From Soehngenia sp. (GTDB lineage Bacteria; Bacillota; Clostridia; Tissierellales; Tissierellaceae): a stretch of DNA of 64,000 nt. Below, in pieces: positions 16,406 through 25,518 of this stretch. The notes below the pieces were generated by a model, which was given only the letters and a program-made list of their open reading frames with translations, searched no databases and was not told where the DNA came from. The position numbers were made by a program, and so were the translations under genes. Numbering within the stretch: the first letter of the stretch is position 1; each line of letters starts with the position of its first letter. The DNA is taken from positions 1 to 64,000 of the forward strand of contig JAGXFX010000004.1 in assembly GCA_024637045.1 (NCBI GenBank), written 5' to 3'.

Positions 16406-16632
16406 ATTACCGAGCCTCCTTTGTAATTGCTTGCTCCTTGTTTTCATTTTACCTTTAATAAGTATGAAATAACAGGTTATTTTCTCATATCATTTATGAA
16501 CAATCTAATCTGGAGCAAAATTTAGCTACAGGAAGATGCTTCTGATGTTGTAAATAGCTAAAAATAGGGTAGTATGAGAATAAATGTAATTATATTCAAT
16601 GATTACTACAAGCTAATATGAGGGAGGTTCAT

Positions 16633-16938
16633 ATGAAAGTTCAAAAGTGTATTAACTGTGGAACGCAGTTTAGATACAAATCCATTCAAAAATCAATATG
16701 GTCTGGATACAAATCAATAATATGCTTTAATTGTGGAGCAGTTCATGATTTTAAGTTTATATACAGACTTTTAGTATCAGTGATTATAGCACTGCCAATA
16801 TTTTTCACCCGCTGGATAAGCTCCGTTGCATCAAACATATTATGGGCTTCCCTGATGTATTTTGGGTATCTATTTGTAGCAATAGGAGTTCTGCCTTATG
16901 TAATAAGATATCGGCTAAAAAGCAATAATCTAGAGTGA
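16633..16938 (+). CDS. Zinc-ribbon membrane protein (cxxc_20_cxxc type)
   Basis: A 101-residue protein with two Cys pairs, CINC and CFNC, 21 residues apart, and GYKSI before the second pair. This fits the small CXXC-n-CXXC zinc-ribbon membrane family of Firmicutes. Two hydrophobic helices follow (about 46-62 and 67-95). GGGAGG lies before ATG 16633, so the ATG at 16618 is not used. The next gene begins 29 bases later. Function unknown. Confidence 0.75.
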   Translation: MKVQKCINCGTQFRYKSIQKSIWSGYKSIICFNCGAVHDFKFIYRLLVSVIIALPIFFTRWISSVASNILWASLMYFGYLFVAIGVLPYVIRYRLKSNNLE

Positions 16939-16967
16939 AAGAGTGTACTAAAGAAAGGGGAGTTGAA

Positions 16968-17540
16968 ATGATAAAGGAACTAGTATTAAAAAACAGAACT
17001 TATCGAAGGTTTTATGGGGAGGAAAAAATCAGTAAAGAGACCTTATTGGAGCTTATTGATTTGGCAAGGCTTTCATCTTCAGGAGCCAATATGCAGCAGC
17101 TGAAGTACATAATATCCAATACACCTGAAAAGAACCAGATGATATTTGAAGAACTTAAGTGGGCTGCATATCTGAAGGACTGGGATGGACCAGTCGAAGA
17201 AGAAAGACCATCTGCATACCTTGTTATGGTTGTCGACAAGGAAATAGGCAGCAATATCTATTGGAACCATGGGATAGCCTGCCAAAGCATACTGCTTGGA
17301 GCAACTGAAAAGGGACTTGGTGGTTGCATGTTTGGAGCTATTCATAAAGAAAACCTCAAGAACAAGTTAAACATTCCAGACAGATACGAAATAATTCTCG
17401 TAATGGCACTTGGAAAGCCCAAGGAGGAAGTAGTCCTTGATGAAATTGGTCCAGATGGAGATATAAAGTACTGGAGAGATGAAAAAGGAGTACACCATGT
17501 TCCAAAAAGAAAACTTGAGGACTTGATCCTGGAGCTTTAA
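16968..17540 (+). CDS. Nitroreductase family protein
   Basis: FMN-dependent NAD(P)H oxidoreductase fold, 190 aa. The N-terminal RTYRRFYGEEKISKETLLELIDLARLSSSGANMQQL is the classical FMN phosphate-binding start. GIACQSILLGATEKGLGGCMFGAI and NIPDRYEIILVMALGKPKEE complete the fold. ATG 16968 follows AAGAAAGGGGAG; the frame is open back to 16935 but overlaps the zinc-ribbon gene. Physiological substrate unknown. Its terminator hairpin lies inside the end of the opposite gene. Confidence 0.9.
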   Translation: MIKELVLKNRTYRRFYGEEKISKETLLELIDLARLSSSGANMQQLKYIISNTPEKNQMIFEELKWAAYLKDWDGPVEEERPSAYLVMVVDKEIGSNIYWNHGIACQSILLGATEKGLGGCMFGAIHKENLKNKLNIPDRYEIILVMALGKPKEEVVLDEIGPDGDIKYWRDEKGVHHVPKRKLEDLILEL

Positions 17541-17549
17541 ATAATTAAA

Positions 17550-18101
17550 TTAAAGATTTTTATTCAGGAGGACCATATGAATGTGGTCCTCCCATTTTTC
17601 GTTGATTTTCAGATAATCCCTGGATATCCCCTCGTTTTCAAATCCGAGTTTTTCAACAACCCTAAGAGACCTTTTATTTCTGGGCATAATATTTGCTTCA
17701 ATTCTGTGCAGACCCATATCATTGAAGGCTATGTGAATAACCTCCTGCAGGGCTTCAGTTGTATATCCCTGGTTCAGATAGTCCTTGTCCAGCCTGTAGC
17801 CTACAAATGAAGACAGAAAGGGTCCTCTTATTATATTGTCCATTGCAATGGTGCCAATAACCTTTTTTGGCTCATTATTTTTAAAAATCCAAAGCCGAAG
17901 CATTAGACCTTCCTTGTATCTTTCATAGTCCTTTTTCAACAGTTTCTTTTGATTGGAAATACTGTAGTAATCATCTGACCTATCAGTCTCCCACTCCCTG
18001 AGAAATTCCTTGTTTCTGCTAATGTAGTCAAGAACAAGCCTTGAATCTTTTGGTTTAAGGATTTTCAGAATCAATTTTTCTGTATAATATACTTCTTTCA
18101 C
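17550..18101 (-). CDS. GNAT acetyltransferase, RimJ/RimL type
   Basis: A 183-residue acetyltransferase of the ribosomal-protein/small-molecule type (Acetyltransf_3 pattern): TEKLILKILKPKDSRLVLDYI, VIGTIAMDNIIRG, then VGYRLDKDYLNQGYTTEALQEVI with the acetyl-CoA loop and ANIMPRNKRSLRVVEKLGFENEG as motif B. The start codon is GTG at 18101, with GGAGGAG upstream. It follows the pseudouridine synthase gene by 17 bases and is probably co-transcribed. The 3' end overlaps the nitroreductase terminator hairpin. Confidence 0.88.
   Translation of the reverse strand: MKEVYYTEKLILKILKPKDSRLVLDYISRNKEFLREWETDRSDDYYSISNQKKLLKKDYERYKEGLMLRLWIFKNNEPKKVIGTIAMDNIIRGPFLSSFVGYRLDKDYLNQGYTTEALQEVIHIAFNDMGLHRIEANIMPRNKRSLRVVEKLGFENEGISRDYLKINEKWEDHIHMVLLNKNL
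17567..17597. terminator. Terminator hairpin inside the 3' end of the opposite gene
   Basis: GGAGGACCA (17567-17575) pairs with TGGTCCTCC (17584-17592), followed by CATTTTT on the plus strand. It ends the nitroreductase transcript while also coding the last residues of the acetyltransferase on the minus strand. Confidence 0.75.
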
Positions 18102-18118
18102 TGTTAATCTCCTCCATA

Positions 18119-18790
18119 TTAATAGACATCAGGCATTTGAAATAGATTCCATGGAAAGATATCACCGGGAACAGAGTAGAAGGAAACCTTTCTTCCTCCT
18201 GGGTGTCTGAACTTTAGTCTATGTGACCAGAGTGAAATCTGGCTCCATTCCTTCCGTTTTGTAAATGCCTTATTATACTTGGTATCTCCCCACAGAGGCA
18301 AACCAGCATTTTTAAGTTGTACGCGAATCTGATGGTGTCTTCCGGTTTGAAGTACTATATGAAGAAGACTTAAGCATCCGAATTCATCGGTTTCAACAGA
18401 TTGCAAAAGTTTGTATTCAAGGATTGCCTTCTTTGAACCAGTCTCATCCTCGGGAACAACCTTACTCATATTTACAGTTCTGAGTTTCTTAAGAAAGACT
18501 ACTAGCTCTCCGCTATCCACATCCGGCTTGCCGCATACAATTGCAAGATATTCCTTGTGAAATGCCCTGTCTGATATTGCTTTGGACAACCAGGAGTTAG
18601 CATTCTGGTTTTTCGCATAAACCATCACACCAGCTACCGGTCTGTCCAGTCTGTGAACTAGACCGAGATAGTCCCTGTCTAGAGCTGTCATTACATCCAA
18701 ATCACCGGTCTTGTCAGTTTGACAAGGCATTCCTGGTGGCTTTTCAACTACAATTATTTCATTGTCTTCTAGAAGGACATTAATATTCAT
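18119..18790 (-). CDS. RluA-family pseudouridine synthase
   Basis: A 223-residue RNA pseudouridine synthase. The catalytic motif HRLDRPVAG places Asp49 as the nucleophile; the lead-in LEDNEIIVVEKPPGMPCQ and the late GRHHQIRVQLKNAGLPLWGDTKY are family hallmarks. It lacks the S4 RNA-binding domain of RluD, so it resembles the short RluA/YlyB-like group. Target uridines in rRNA or tRNA cannot be predicted. GGAGG precedes ATG 18790. Upstream gene of the pair with the acetyltransferase. Confidence 0.92.
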   Translation of the reverse strand: MNINVLLEDNEIIVVEKPPGMPCQTDKTGDLDVMTALDRDYLGLVHRLDRPVAGVMVYAKNQNANSWLSKAISDRAFHKEYLAIVCGKPDVDSGELVVFLKKLRTVNMSKVVPEDETGSKKAILEYKLLQSVETDEFGCLSLLHIVLQTGRHHQIRVQLKNAGLPLWGDTKYNKAFTKRKEWSQISLWSHRLKFRHPGGRKVSFYSVPGDIFPWNLFQMPDVY

Positions 18791-18880
18791 TGTTATTTAC
18801 CTCCAATGTTGCTTGGTTATTTTATTATACATCAAAAGTAGCTAGGTTACATCATTGTAACGCGAAATATCAGGGTGCTG

Positions 18881-18889
18881 TGGTATAAT
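18881..18889 (+). promoter_or_regulatory. Extended -10 promoter of the radical SAM/acyltransferase operon
   Basis: TG-g-TATAAT at 18881-18889. With transcription starting near 18896, the in-frame GTG at 18894 could not be used, which supports ATG 18915 as the first start. No strong -35 at the right distance. Confidence 0.6.
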
Positions 18890-18914
18890 AAATGTGAAAG
18901 GAATGAGGTATGAG

Positions 18915-20000
18915 ATGAAAAGGCTGATCCAGGCTGACACTAAAAAACTTAAGAAGGAATTTCTTGAATTTTACATAGATCAATATAAATATCATCCACT
19001 AAGAAGAGACTCAATGTCAGGACTCCTTAAAGGAATTCTCTTTGAAAGCTCTGAGCTTTCAAAAGCCGTCAGATCCCATCCAGTAATGGTTCTGGATGAT
19101 GAGAAGATTGTCCTTGTAGCGGTTCTTGCTCATGTGGAAAGGATGGCTGATTATTTTCAAATAGCCTTCTTTGAATCACCAGAGTATGACATGGAAGCAT
19201 TTAGTCTTCTTATGGAGAAAGCCTTGATTCTTGCAAGAAAACATGGGACAAGTAAAATAAGTGCCTCTCTGAATATACATGTAAATTATGGCCTTGGATA
19301 TCTATATGAGGGCTACGAAAAGCCACAGAGTTTTGGAATGGCTCATAATAAACCTCATATCCACAAGTACTTTGAAGAATATGATTTCAAGAGAATTGAG
19401 ATGGTTACATTCAAAAAGGACATGGATAGTCTGGAGACTCTACTGCCTTCTACATTAAGGAAAAGGGTTAGAAGAAAATATTCTGTCCGTCCGGTTGATT
19501 TTTCAAAATTAAAGGAAGAGGCAGCTACATACACTAGAATAAACAACGATTCTTTTAAAGATCATCTTTTTTATTATAGACGGGTACAGGAAGAAGATTT
19601 GGAGCTGTTTAAGGACTTTCGATTTTTGCTGAAGCCAGAGAACCTTTTATTTGTTCAGCGGAACGGTAAAGATGTAGGTTTTATGCTTTGGTATCCGGAT
19701 TTTCACCAGATAATGAGTGAGAAGAGAAGCATGGGTGCAGGGACTGTATTAAGTGCAAAATTTAAAGCCGACAAAATTGACACCTTCAAGATAGTGGAGA
19801 TGGGAATTATTCAGGAGGAACAGGGAAAAGGAGCAATTCTTGCCCTTTTTGATTATTGCCAGGGAATCACAAAGGGAAGGTACAGATATTTTGAATCCGG
19901 ATGGGTTTTAAAGGAAAATGTTAGATCCAAATCCTTTGGGGAGAAATGGTCGGACGGAGTGTCAAAGACCTTTGCCGCATATATAAAGGAGTTGGTATAG
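18915..20000 (+). CDS. GNAT-fold acyltransferase-like protein (YghO-like), first gene of the rSAM operon
   Basis: A 361-residue soluble protein. The N-terminal half (KRLIQADTKKLKKEFLEF, HPVMVLDDEKIVLVAVLAH) and the C-terminal half (FVQRNGKDVGFMLWYPDF, VEMGIIQEEQGKGAILALF with an acetyl-CoA-type loop, then SGWVLKENVRSKSFGEKW) look like the large YghO-like GNAT group. GNAT-fold proteins of this size include N-acyltransferases in lipid assembly, but the substrate here is unknown. ATG 18915 has GAGG eight bases upstream. The stop overlaps the next start (TAGTG). It opens a seven-gene run with no gap larger than 11 bases. Confidence 0.7.
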   Translation: MKRLIQADTKKLKKEFLEFYIDQYKYHPLRRDSMSGLLKGILFESSELSKAVRSHPVMVLDDEKIVLVAVLAHVERMADYFQIAFFESPEYDMEAFSLLMEKALILARKHGTSKISASLNIHVNYGLGYLYEGYEKPQSFGMAHNKPHIHKYFEEYDFKRIEMVTFKKDMDSLETLLPSTLRKRVRRKYSVRPVDFSKLKEEAATYTRINNDSFKDHLFYYRRVQEEDLELFKDFRFLLKPENLLFVQRNGKDVGFMLWYPDFHQIMSEKRSMGAGTVLSAKFKADKIDTFKIVEMGIIQEEQGKGAILALFDYCQGITKGRYRYFESGWVLKENVRSKSFGEKWSDGVSKTFAAYIKELV

Positions 20001-20944
20001 TGAGGGATTTTGAGCTTTCACAGATTAACGATCTTAAGATAGATAGAAATTTCAAAGACTTATTGGTACTGCTCCAAAAGGTCAATCCCTGTGGCCAGAA
20101 ATATCATTATGAGAATTCAACATTTATAGTATCCTACAAGCTAAAAATGGATATTTTAAATCTTTGGGGCAAGCTTTCCCTAAAAATGAATACAAATGTT
20201 GTGGGGATTCCCATATCTGTTTCAAGACCAGGATATTTAGGGGATGAAGCAGATGTAGAACGGTTTTTGTACAGACAAAAAGGGCTGTGGATAGTGCTTA
20301 ATGGAAAGAACAGCTTTTCCACACCTGCAAAAACCCTATCAACATTTGTTTTCAGGAACAACTTCAAATCCTTCAATGAATATCTGTCAGCATTAAGAAG
20401 TCCATACAGAAGAAGGATAAATAAGGCATTGAAGGAGAGACCCTTGATTTCCATCCAAAAGGGTATTTTTACTCCAGAGCACTATCTGTTATACAGGGAT
20501 GTTGTGAATAGATCAGAGCATCCTTTGGAAATTCTGCCAATTGAATTTTTCAAGGAATATGATGGAGATATACATGATTTCAGGTCAAAAGAAGGCGATC
20601 TGCTAGCATTTGTTCAGACCAGAATTCAGAACGAGCAACTTGTATTTTTATTCTGTGGGTTTAGGAGGGAAAATGTTGAGAAGTTCGATTTATACTTCAA
20701 TATGCTCCTTTGGATAATCCAGCTGGGAATAGAAAATGGTGTAGATGAAATAGATTTTGGGCAGACATCTGAAGAAAGCAAGCTTAAGATTGGGTGTGTG
20801 GAAAAGGAAAGATACCTATATATCCATCACCACAACTTAATCATCAGATCGATTCTAAGAAAGTTGTTGCCATTGTTCTCCTACAAGTCATACCCTGTAA
20901 GTCACAGGGTTTTCAAGGAGGATTATTATGCTGATATTTCTTGA
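20000..20944 (+). CDS. FemAB/BioF2-like acyltransferase (Acetyltransf_6 type)
   Basis: A 314-residue protein started by GTG 20000, which overlaps the previous stop by one base and has AAAGGAG upstream. The middle SPYRRRINKALKE and the end EIDFGQTSEESKLKIGC are typical of the Acetyltransf_6/FemAB-like double-GNAT fold, where a Lys/Arg-rich helix and a final strand form the acyl-donor pocket. The last 25 residues are basic and hydrophobic (IIRSILRKLLPLFSYKSY) and may touch the membrane. It overlaps the first radical SAM gene by 17 bases. Together with its neighbour it suggests two acyl or aminoacyl transfers in the pathway. Confidence 0.68.
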   Translation: MRDFELSQINDLKIDRNFKDLLVLLQKVNPCGQKYHYENSTFIVSYKLKMDILNLWGKLSLKMNTNVVGIPISVSRPGYLGDEADVERFLYRQKGLWIVLNGKNSFSTPAKTLSTFVFRNNFKSFNEYLSALRSPYRRRINKALKERPLISIQKGIFTPEHYLLYRDVVNRSEHPLEILPIEFFKEYDGDIHDFRSKEGDLLAFVQTRIQNEQLVFLFCGFRRENVEKFDLYFNMLLWIIQLGIENGVDEIDFGQTSEESKLKIGCVEKERYLYIHHHNLIIRSILRKLLPLFSYKSYPVSHRVFKEDYYADIS

Positions 20945-22202
20945 AAAAGTAAGAAAGAGGACCGTGTTTTCAATTTTCGAGCCCATAATTACTGAACCTC
21001 TTGAGCTTTTATACCTAAAATCAGTTCTTGATGAGATGGGGATAATAAACAGAATAGTGGATCCCCTTTTTAAGCTAGCGGAGCTAGAGGATGAAATACC
21101 TGATTTGGTGGTCCTTACAGGATACAATACAGCTCAGGACGAGATTAAAAGGCGAGCAGAATGGTGGAAAAAGAGAAACAAAGAAACTCTTGTAATGGTA
21201 TCAGGTGTTCATGTTCAGCTTAACAGGGCTGAATTTAGAAAAGAGAGTATTGATTTAATATTTCATTCACAGGATTTCAAAGTATTTAGGGATATAATCT
21301 CGATTCTTAACAAGGCGGAATTGCCTGAATCATCCGATGGAGTTGATATTAATCTGGGAGAAGGGAAATGGAGCCTGGGAAAAACGGTTCCGGTATTGTA
21401 TCCAGAGAAAGTTATCTCTTCAAGAGAATTCTTCGGGAAATACAGGGAAAAACTCAGGTATGTTGACAAGAAAGACCTGGTGATAATCAAGGGAGGAAGA
21501 GGCTGCCCATATAATTGTTCCTATTGCTATTGCAGAAGCCTTAACGATAATGTATACGTTAAACCTGATTATAGGGAAATGTTTGGTGAAATGGAAGAGA
21601 TCGATGCTGAGAATTACTGGATTGTCGATGATGTGTTACTGACTGATAAAAGGGATGCACTCCAATTCATAAATGCGTCAAATGAAACTGGTTTTAAAGG
21701 GAAAATCATTGCTTATCTACGAGCGGATTTCATAGTTCGTGAAAAGGATCTTTTACCTGAATTGTATAAATCAGGACTTCATGAGGTTATTATTGGATTT
21801 GAAACTCCTGATGAAAAGGAGCTTCTAGACTACAACAAGAAAATGGCAAACGGCATCTACGCTGATGCCATAAGTCTGCTCAGGGATAATAATATTACTC
21901 TTTCAGCTCTTTTTATGGTTCATCCGGACTACGGCCTAAAGGAGTTCTTAAGACTTTGGAGGTTTATTGGAAAGAATAGACTCGATCTTTATACAATTTC
22001 AATATTCACACCCCTGCAGGGGAGCGATGAGTTTGATGAGTACAAAAATAAATTAATTGCAAAAGATCCTGGAAAATTTGATTTTCTACATCTTGTACTA
22101 CCATCAAAACTACCAAAGCCAATATTCTACATTTTATTCTATTTAAGTCATATAAGACTACTCCTATCCAGGAGAATCTGGAAATATATATTTACGAGGT
22201 AA
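20928..22202 (+). CDS. B12-binding-type radical SAM protein, paralogue 1
   Basis: A 424-residue radical SAM enzyme. Residues 1-130 form a Rossmann-like, B12-binding-like domain (FEPIITEPLELLYL, PDLVVLTGYN, LVMVSGVHVQL) without the DxHxxG cobalamin motif. The radical SAM cluster is CPYNCSYC (Cys193, 197, 200), then IVDDVLL and VIIGFETPDEKELLDYNKK. The C-terminus ends in a hydrophobic, basic segment (FYILFYLSHIRLLLSRRIWK), suggesting membrane contact. It shares specific motifs with the rSAM genes at 22821 and 25519. Reaction unknown. Next gene starts five bases later. Confidence 0.88.
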   Translation: MLIFLEKVRKRTVFSIFEPIITEPLELLYLKSVLDEMGIINRIVDPLFKLAELEDEIPDLVVLTGYNTAQDEIKRRAEWWKKRNKETLVMVSGVHVQLNRAEFRKESIDLIFHSQDFKVFRDIISILNKAELPESSDGVDINLGEGKWSLGKTVPVLYPEKVISSREFFGKYREKLRYVDKKDLVIIKGGRGCPYNCSYCYCRSLNDNVYVKPDYREMFGEMEEIDAENYWIVDDVLLTDKRDALQFINASNETGFKGKIIAYLRADFIVREKDLLPELYKSGLHEVIIGFETPDEKELLDYNKKMANGIYADAISLLRDNNITLSALFMVHPDYGLKEFLRLWRFIGKNRLDLYTISIFTPLQGSDEFDEYKNKLIAKDPGKFDFLHLVLPSKLPKPIFYILFYLSHIRLLLSRRIWKYIFTR

Positions 22203-22206
22203 TACA

Positions 22207-22824
22207 ATGAAAAAAACCATCTGGGACTTCTGGGCAAAGAGGTATCATAAACTCTGGGTACAGAAAGAATCCCTTAAACCGACAAGAGAATATGTTGTGA
22301 ATCTGATTCAGGAAGAGTGTAATTATACTTCAATGAGTCTTCTTGACATTGGATGTGGACCTGGCGAGCTGATTCATATGGTTAAGGAAAGAATAAAGGA
22401 TGCTGAGATTACCGGAGTTGATTTTTCAAAAGGAATGATTGAAGCTTCGAAAAAGAAGAATAAAGGAACAAGGCATCTGCTACTTGATGCAGAGAATCTT
22501 TCTGGAATAGACGAGAAGTATGATGTCGTGGTTTGTACTCACTCAATTCCATACTACAATGACAAGTCGAAGGTACTCCATGAAATAAACAGGCTTTTAA
22601 AATCTGAAGGCAAGTTCATAATTGCATTTGCAAGTGCAAATAATCTATACGATAAAATAGTCATGTCACTTGTAAAGCTTACAACAGGACCTGCACAGTA
22701 CCCTTCAGATAAAGAATTCAGAGATATGATCAAAGGGGTCTTTATTGTAGAATCGAGACATATCATCAGAGAAAGCTTCTACATGCCTACTATTTCTGTC
22801 TATGTTCTTGGGAGGTTATCATGA
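22207..22824 (+). CDS. SAM-dependent class I methyltransferase
   Basis: A 205-residue methyltransferase (Methyltransf_11/25 type). Motif I is LLDIGCGPGELIHMV (about 46-60), then ITGVDFSKGMIEASKKK, YDVVVCTHSIPYYND and the LKSEGKFIIAFAS strand. The opening FWAKRYHKLWVQKESLKPTREYV resembles the start of small-molecule or lipid methyltransferases such as UbiE-like proteins. It lies between two radical SAM genes and overlaps the next by four bases, so it belongs to the same pathway. Acceptor unknown. Confidence 0.9.
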   Translation: MKKTIWDFWAKRYHKLWVQKESLKPTREYVVNLIQEECNYTSMSLLDIGCGPGELIHMVKERIKDAEITGVDFSKGMIEASKKKNKGTRHLLLDAENLSGIDEKYDVVVCTHSIPYYNDKSKVLHEINRLLKSEGKFIIAFASANNLYDKIVMSLVKLTTGPAQYPSDKEFRDMIKGVFIVESRHIIRESFYMPTISVYVLGRLS

Positions 22825-24185
22825 AAATACTGCTTGTAAGACCTAAGCCACACAAGGAAACCATTGGATTGAAGCATGTAATGATATGCGAGCCTCTTGA
22901 ACTTGAATACCTTGTTTCAAATATTCCGGAGGAATTGAAGGGAATATACCAGAGTGAAATAGTTGACATGATTCTTGAAAAAAGAAATTTCAGGGAAATA
23001 CTACTAGAGAAGGAACCGGATATGGTACTTTTAACAGGATACATCACCCATGTTGGAACAATCAGGGAGATGGCAGGACTTGTGAAGTCTATTTTGCCAG
23101 ATGCCATAACAGGTGTTGGAGGAGTGCACGGTGAAGTGGTTCCGGAGGATTTCCTGGACTCAAAGATTGATTTTTCATTTGGACGAAATGGAGTAAAAGC
23201 ATTTCAAAGTACATTAAGAGGTTTGGTTGAAGGAAAATCTCTGGAGGGTATAAAGGATGATATTTTAGAAATTTCAGAGAAGAAGCTGGATTTTAATCTC
23301 AATCCACCAGATAGGAGCAGTGTTTCAAAATATAGAAAAGACTATTACTACATGTTTCATAATCCCTGTGCCCTGATAAAGACATCCTACGGTTGTCCCT
23401 ACAACTGCAGTTTTTGCTTTTGCAAGGAGATAACAAATGGAAATTACCACTCAAGATCAATGGAATCTGTAATAGAAGAAATAATTGAAATACCCGAGGA
23501 AGAAATATATATAGTCGATGATGACTTTCTCTTTGGACGGGAAAAGTTGTTAAGATTTGCCGAACTGCTTAAAAAAGTGGGAATAAACAAGAAGTTTCTC
23601 GTATATGGAAGAGCAGATTTTATTGTAGAGAACAAGGATATCATGATCATGCTTAAGGATGTGGGTCTAAGAGCTGTAATAGTAGGAATAGAGTCAATCA
23701 GGGAGTCTGATTTTGTGGACTACAATAAAAAGTCATCAAGAAGAATCAATGAAAAATGCATAGAAACACTTAATGAACTGGGTATTGAGCTTTATGCAAC
23801 CATGATTATTCCACTGGATTTTTCAAAGGATGACTTCAAGCAACTGACAAGATGGCTTAGAAAACAGAAAGTGACATTTGTGAATCTGCAGCCTCTTACA
23901 CCATTGCCTGGAACTGAAATTTTCGATAAGTATAAGGACAAGCTCCTCTATTACAGATCAGAACACCATGTGTTTGATATGGCCCATGTAGTCTTAAAAC
24001 CTGAAAAAATGAGTGTCAGGATGTTCTACTTAAGATTGCTCCTAAGCTATTACAGGGTTGTAACAAGACCTGTAAATATCCTTAGGCTCATAAAGGAATA
24101 TGGAATATCTGCAAATATGAGGATGCTCAAGGGAAGCCAGATGGTAAGCCTTCAGTATTGGAAGAAGATAGCGAGGGGATACTGA
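22821..24185 (+). CDS. B12-binding-type radical SAM protein, paralogue 2
   Basis: A 454-residue paralogue of the protein at 20928. Shared parts include ICEPLELEYLV, MVLLTGYITH, GVGGVHGE, KYRKDYYYM just before the cluster, CPYNCSFC (Cys192, 196, 199), IVDDDFLFG, VIVGIESIRESDFVDYNKKS and LQPLTPLPGTE. There is no DxHxxG cobalamin motif. The C-terminus (VRMFYLRLLLSYYRVVTRPVNIL) is amphipathic. Start and stop overlap its neighbours by a few bases (TGATG with the next gene), so translation is likely coupled. Confidence 0.88.
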   Translation: MKILLVRPKPHKETIGLKHVMICEPLELEYLVSNIPEELKGIYQSEIVDMILEKRNFREILLEKEPDMVLLTGYITHVGTIREMAGLVKSILPDAITGVGGVHGEVVPEDFLDSKIDFSFGRNGVKAFQSTLRGLVEGKSLEGIKDDILEISEKKLDFNLNPPDRSSVSKYRKDYYYMFHNPCALIKTSYGCPYNCSFCFCKEITNGNYHSRSMESVIEEIIEIPEEEIYIVDDDFLFGREKLLRFAELLKKVGINKKFLVYGRADFIVENKDIMIMLKDVGLRAVIVGIESIRESDFVDYNKKSSRRINEKCIETLNELGIELYATMIIPLDFSKDDFKQLTRWLRKQKVTFVNLQPLTPLPGTEIFDKYKDKLLYYRSEHHVFDMAHVVLKPEKMSVRMFYLRLLLSYYRVVTRPVNILRLIKEYGISANMRMLKGSQMVSLQYWKKIARGY

Positions 24186-25507
24186 TGAAGAAGCTGCTTT
24201 TAATACAGCCAAGTCCTTATGACAGCAGTAAAATACCAATAAAAAAGAAAAGACTCTATTTTGTTGGACTTTCACTGCCATTACTTGCTGCCATGACACC
24301 ACCTGACTGGGAGGTTGAACTGATATTTGAAATAATCGAGGATATTCCTTACGATACGGATGCAGACCTAATTGGAATCAGTACAATGGGCCATGGTGTT
24401 ATTCGGTCAATTGACATTGCCAAGAAGTTTAGGAAGAGAGGAAAGACAGTTGTTATGGGCGGTTATATGGCAAGCATTATGCCACAGGAAGCCATGAAAC
24501 ACTGCGATTCTCTGGTAGAAGGTGATGCAGAATTGGTTTGGGAAGATCTGATCCGGGATTTTGAAGCGGGACAATTAAAACCACACTACAAAAAAACACT
24601 TGAAAAAGGCTGGTTTTCAACTCCAAAGCCCAGATTTGACTTGGTGACAAACAAGAAGATTGGTGACTTTCTTCCTGTACAGGCAGGAAGGGGATGTCCC
24701 AATACTTGCAGTTTCTGTTCAGTTGCTTGTCTGTACAAGGGAAGCTATGTAAAAAAGTCGCTGAATGAGGTAAAAAGAGACCTTGAACAGATAAAATCAC
24801 TAGGATTCAACAAGGTGCTGCTACTTGATGATAATATATTTTCTGACAGGGAGTATCTTGGGGAACTTCTGCAGGTGCTTCAAACGCTTGATCTTAAATG
24901 GATGAGCCAATGTGACATAAGAATAGGCAGGGAGGATGACCTGCTGGAAGCTCTTGCAAAAAGTGGCTGCACCACATTAAGCTTCGGGCTTGAAAGCATA
25001 TCCAGGGAGAGCCTTGTTGCCATGAACAAGGGGTGGGCTAATCCGGGGGAGTACACGAAACTTATCGACAACATAAAAAGCTATGGAATCGATGTATCAA
25101 CGGAGATGGTTGTTGGAGGAGAAGGAGATACTCTCAAGTCAATTGAAGAGACAAGGGATTTTATTGAAAAAAACAAGATATCAGTGCCTAGATTCTACAT
25201 TCTCACCCCATTTCCAGGGACAAAATTTTTTGAAGAGATACAGGAAGCCGGCAGACTTGAGAACAAGGATATCTATTCCTATGACGGAAGCAGTGCTGTC
25301 TACACACCAGCCAATATGACATCCAGTGAATTGACTGAAGCCTACTGGAAACTTTATGAATCTCTCTTTACCCTGGGATCGATTTTCAGGAGAAACATCA
25401 TAAAGAAGGAATTTTTAAGGCAACCCTTTACATATCTGTTCTATGCGGGAGTGAATCTATACTATAGACATCAGATAAAACAAAGGATAACCCCCAATAT
25501 ATTTTAA
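24185..25507 (+). CDS. B12-binding radical SAM protein, distinct subtype
   Basis: A 440-residue radical SAM enzyme that differs from its three neighbours. The N-terminus LLLIQPSPYDSSKIP, LIGISTMGHGVIRSIDIAKKF and VVMGGYMASIMPQEA follow the classical B12-binding/rSAM layout seen in lipid-modifying enzymes such as the Hpn group, with the cluster CPNTCSFC at Cys171, 175 and 178 and LLDDNIF, LSFGLESISRESL, ILTPFPGTKFFEEI after it. ATG 24185 overlaps the previous stop; the frame to the left (24158) is not needed. The C-terminal FTYLFYAGVNLYYRHQI is membrane-seeking. Confidence 0.88.
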   Translation: MKKLLLIQPSPYDSSKIPIKKKRLYFVGLSLPLLAAMTPPDWEVELIFEIIEDIPYDTDADLIGISTMGHGVIRSIDIAKKFRKRGKTVVMGGYMASIMPQEAMKHCDSLVEGDAELVWEDLIRDFEAGQLKPHYKKTLEKGWFSTPKPRFDLVTNKKIGDFLPVQAGRGCPNTCSFCSVACLYKGSYVKKSLNEVKRDLEQIKSLGFNKVLLLDDNIFSDREYLGELLQVLQTLDLKWMSQCDIRIGREDDLLEALAKSGCTTLSFGLESISRESLVAMNKGWANPGEYTKLIDNIKSYGIDVSTEMVVGGEGDTLKSIEETRDFIEKNKISVPRFYILTPFPGTKFFEEIQEAGRLENKDIYSYDGSSAVYTPANMTSSELTEAYWKLYESLFTLGSIFRRNIIKKEFLRQPFTYLFYAGVNLYYRHQIKQRITPNIF

Positions 25508-25518
25508 GGGAGGACAAA

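Noticed and set aside
16406-16447. Upstream start of the hexapeptide protein at 16447
   Set aside because: The extra 14 residues are basic and unlike the family, and AAGGAGG lies directly before the ATG at 16405.
18894-18914. GTG 18894 as start of the first rSAM-operon gene
   Set aside because: It would lie at or before the transcript start predicted from the extended -10 box; ATG 18915 has a ribosome site.
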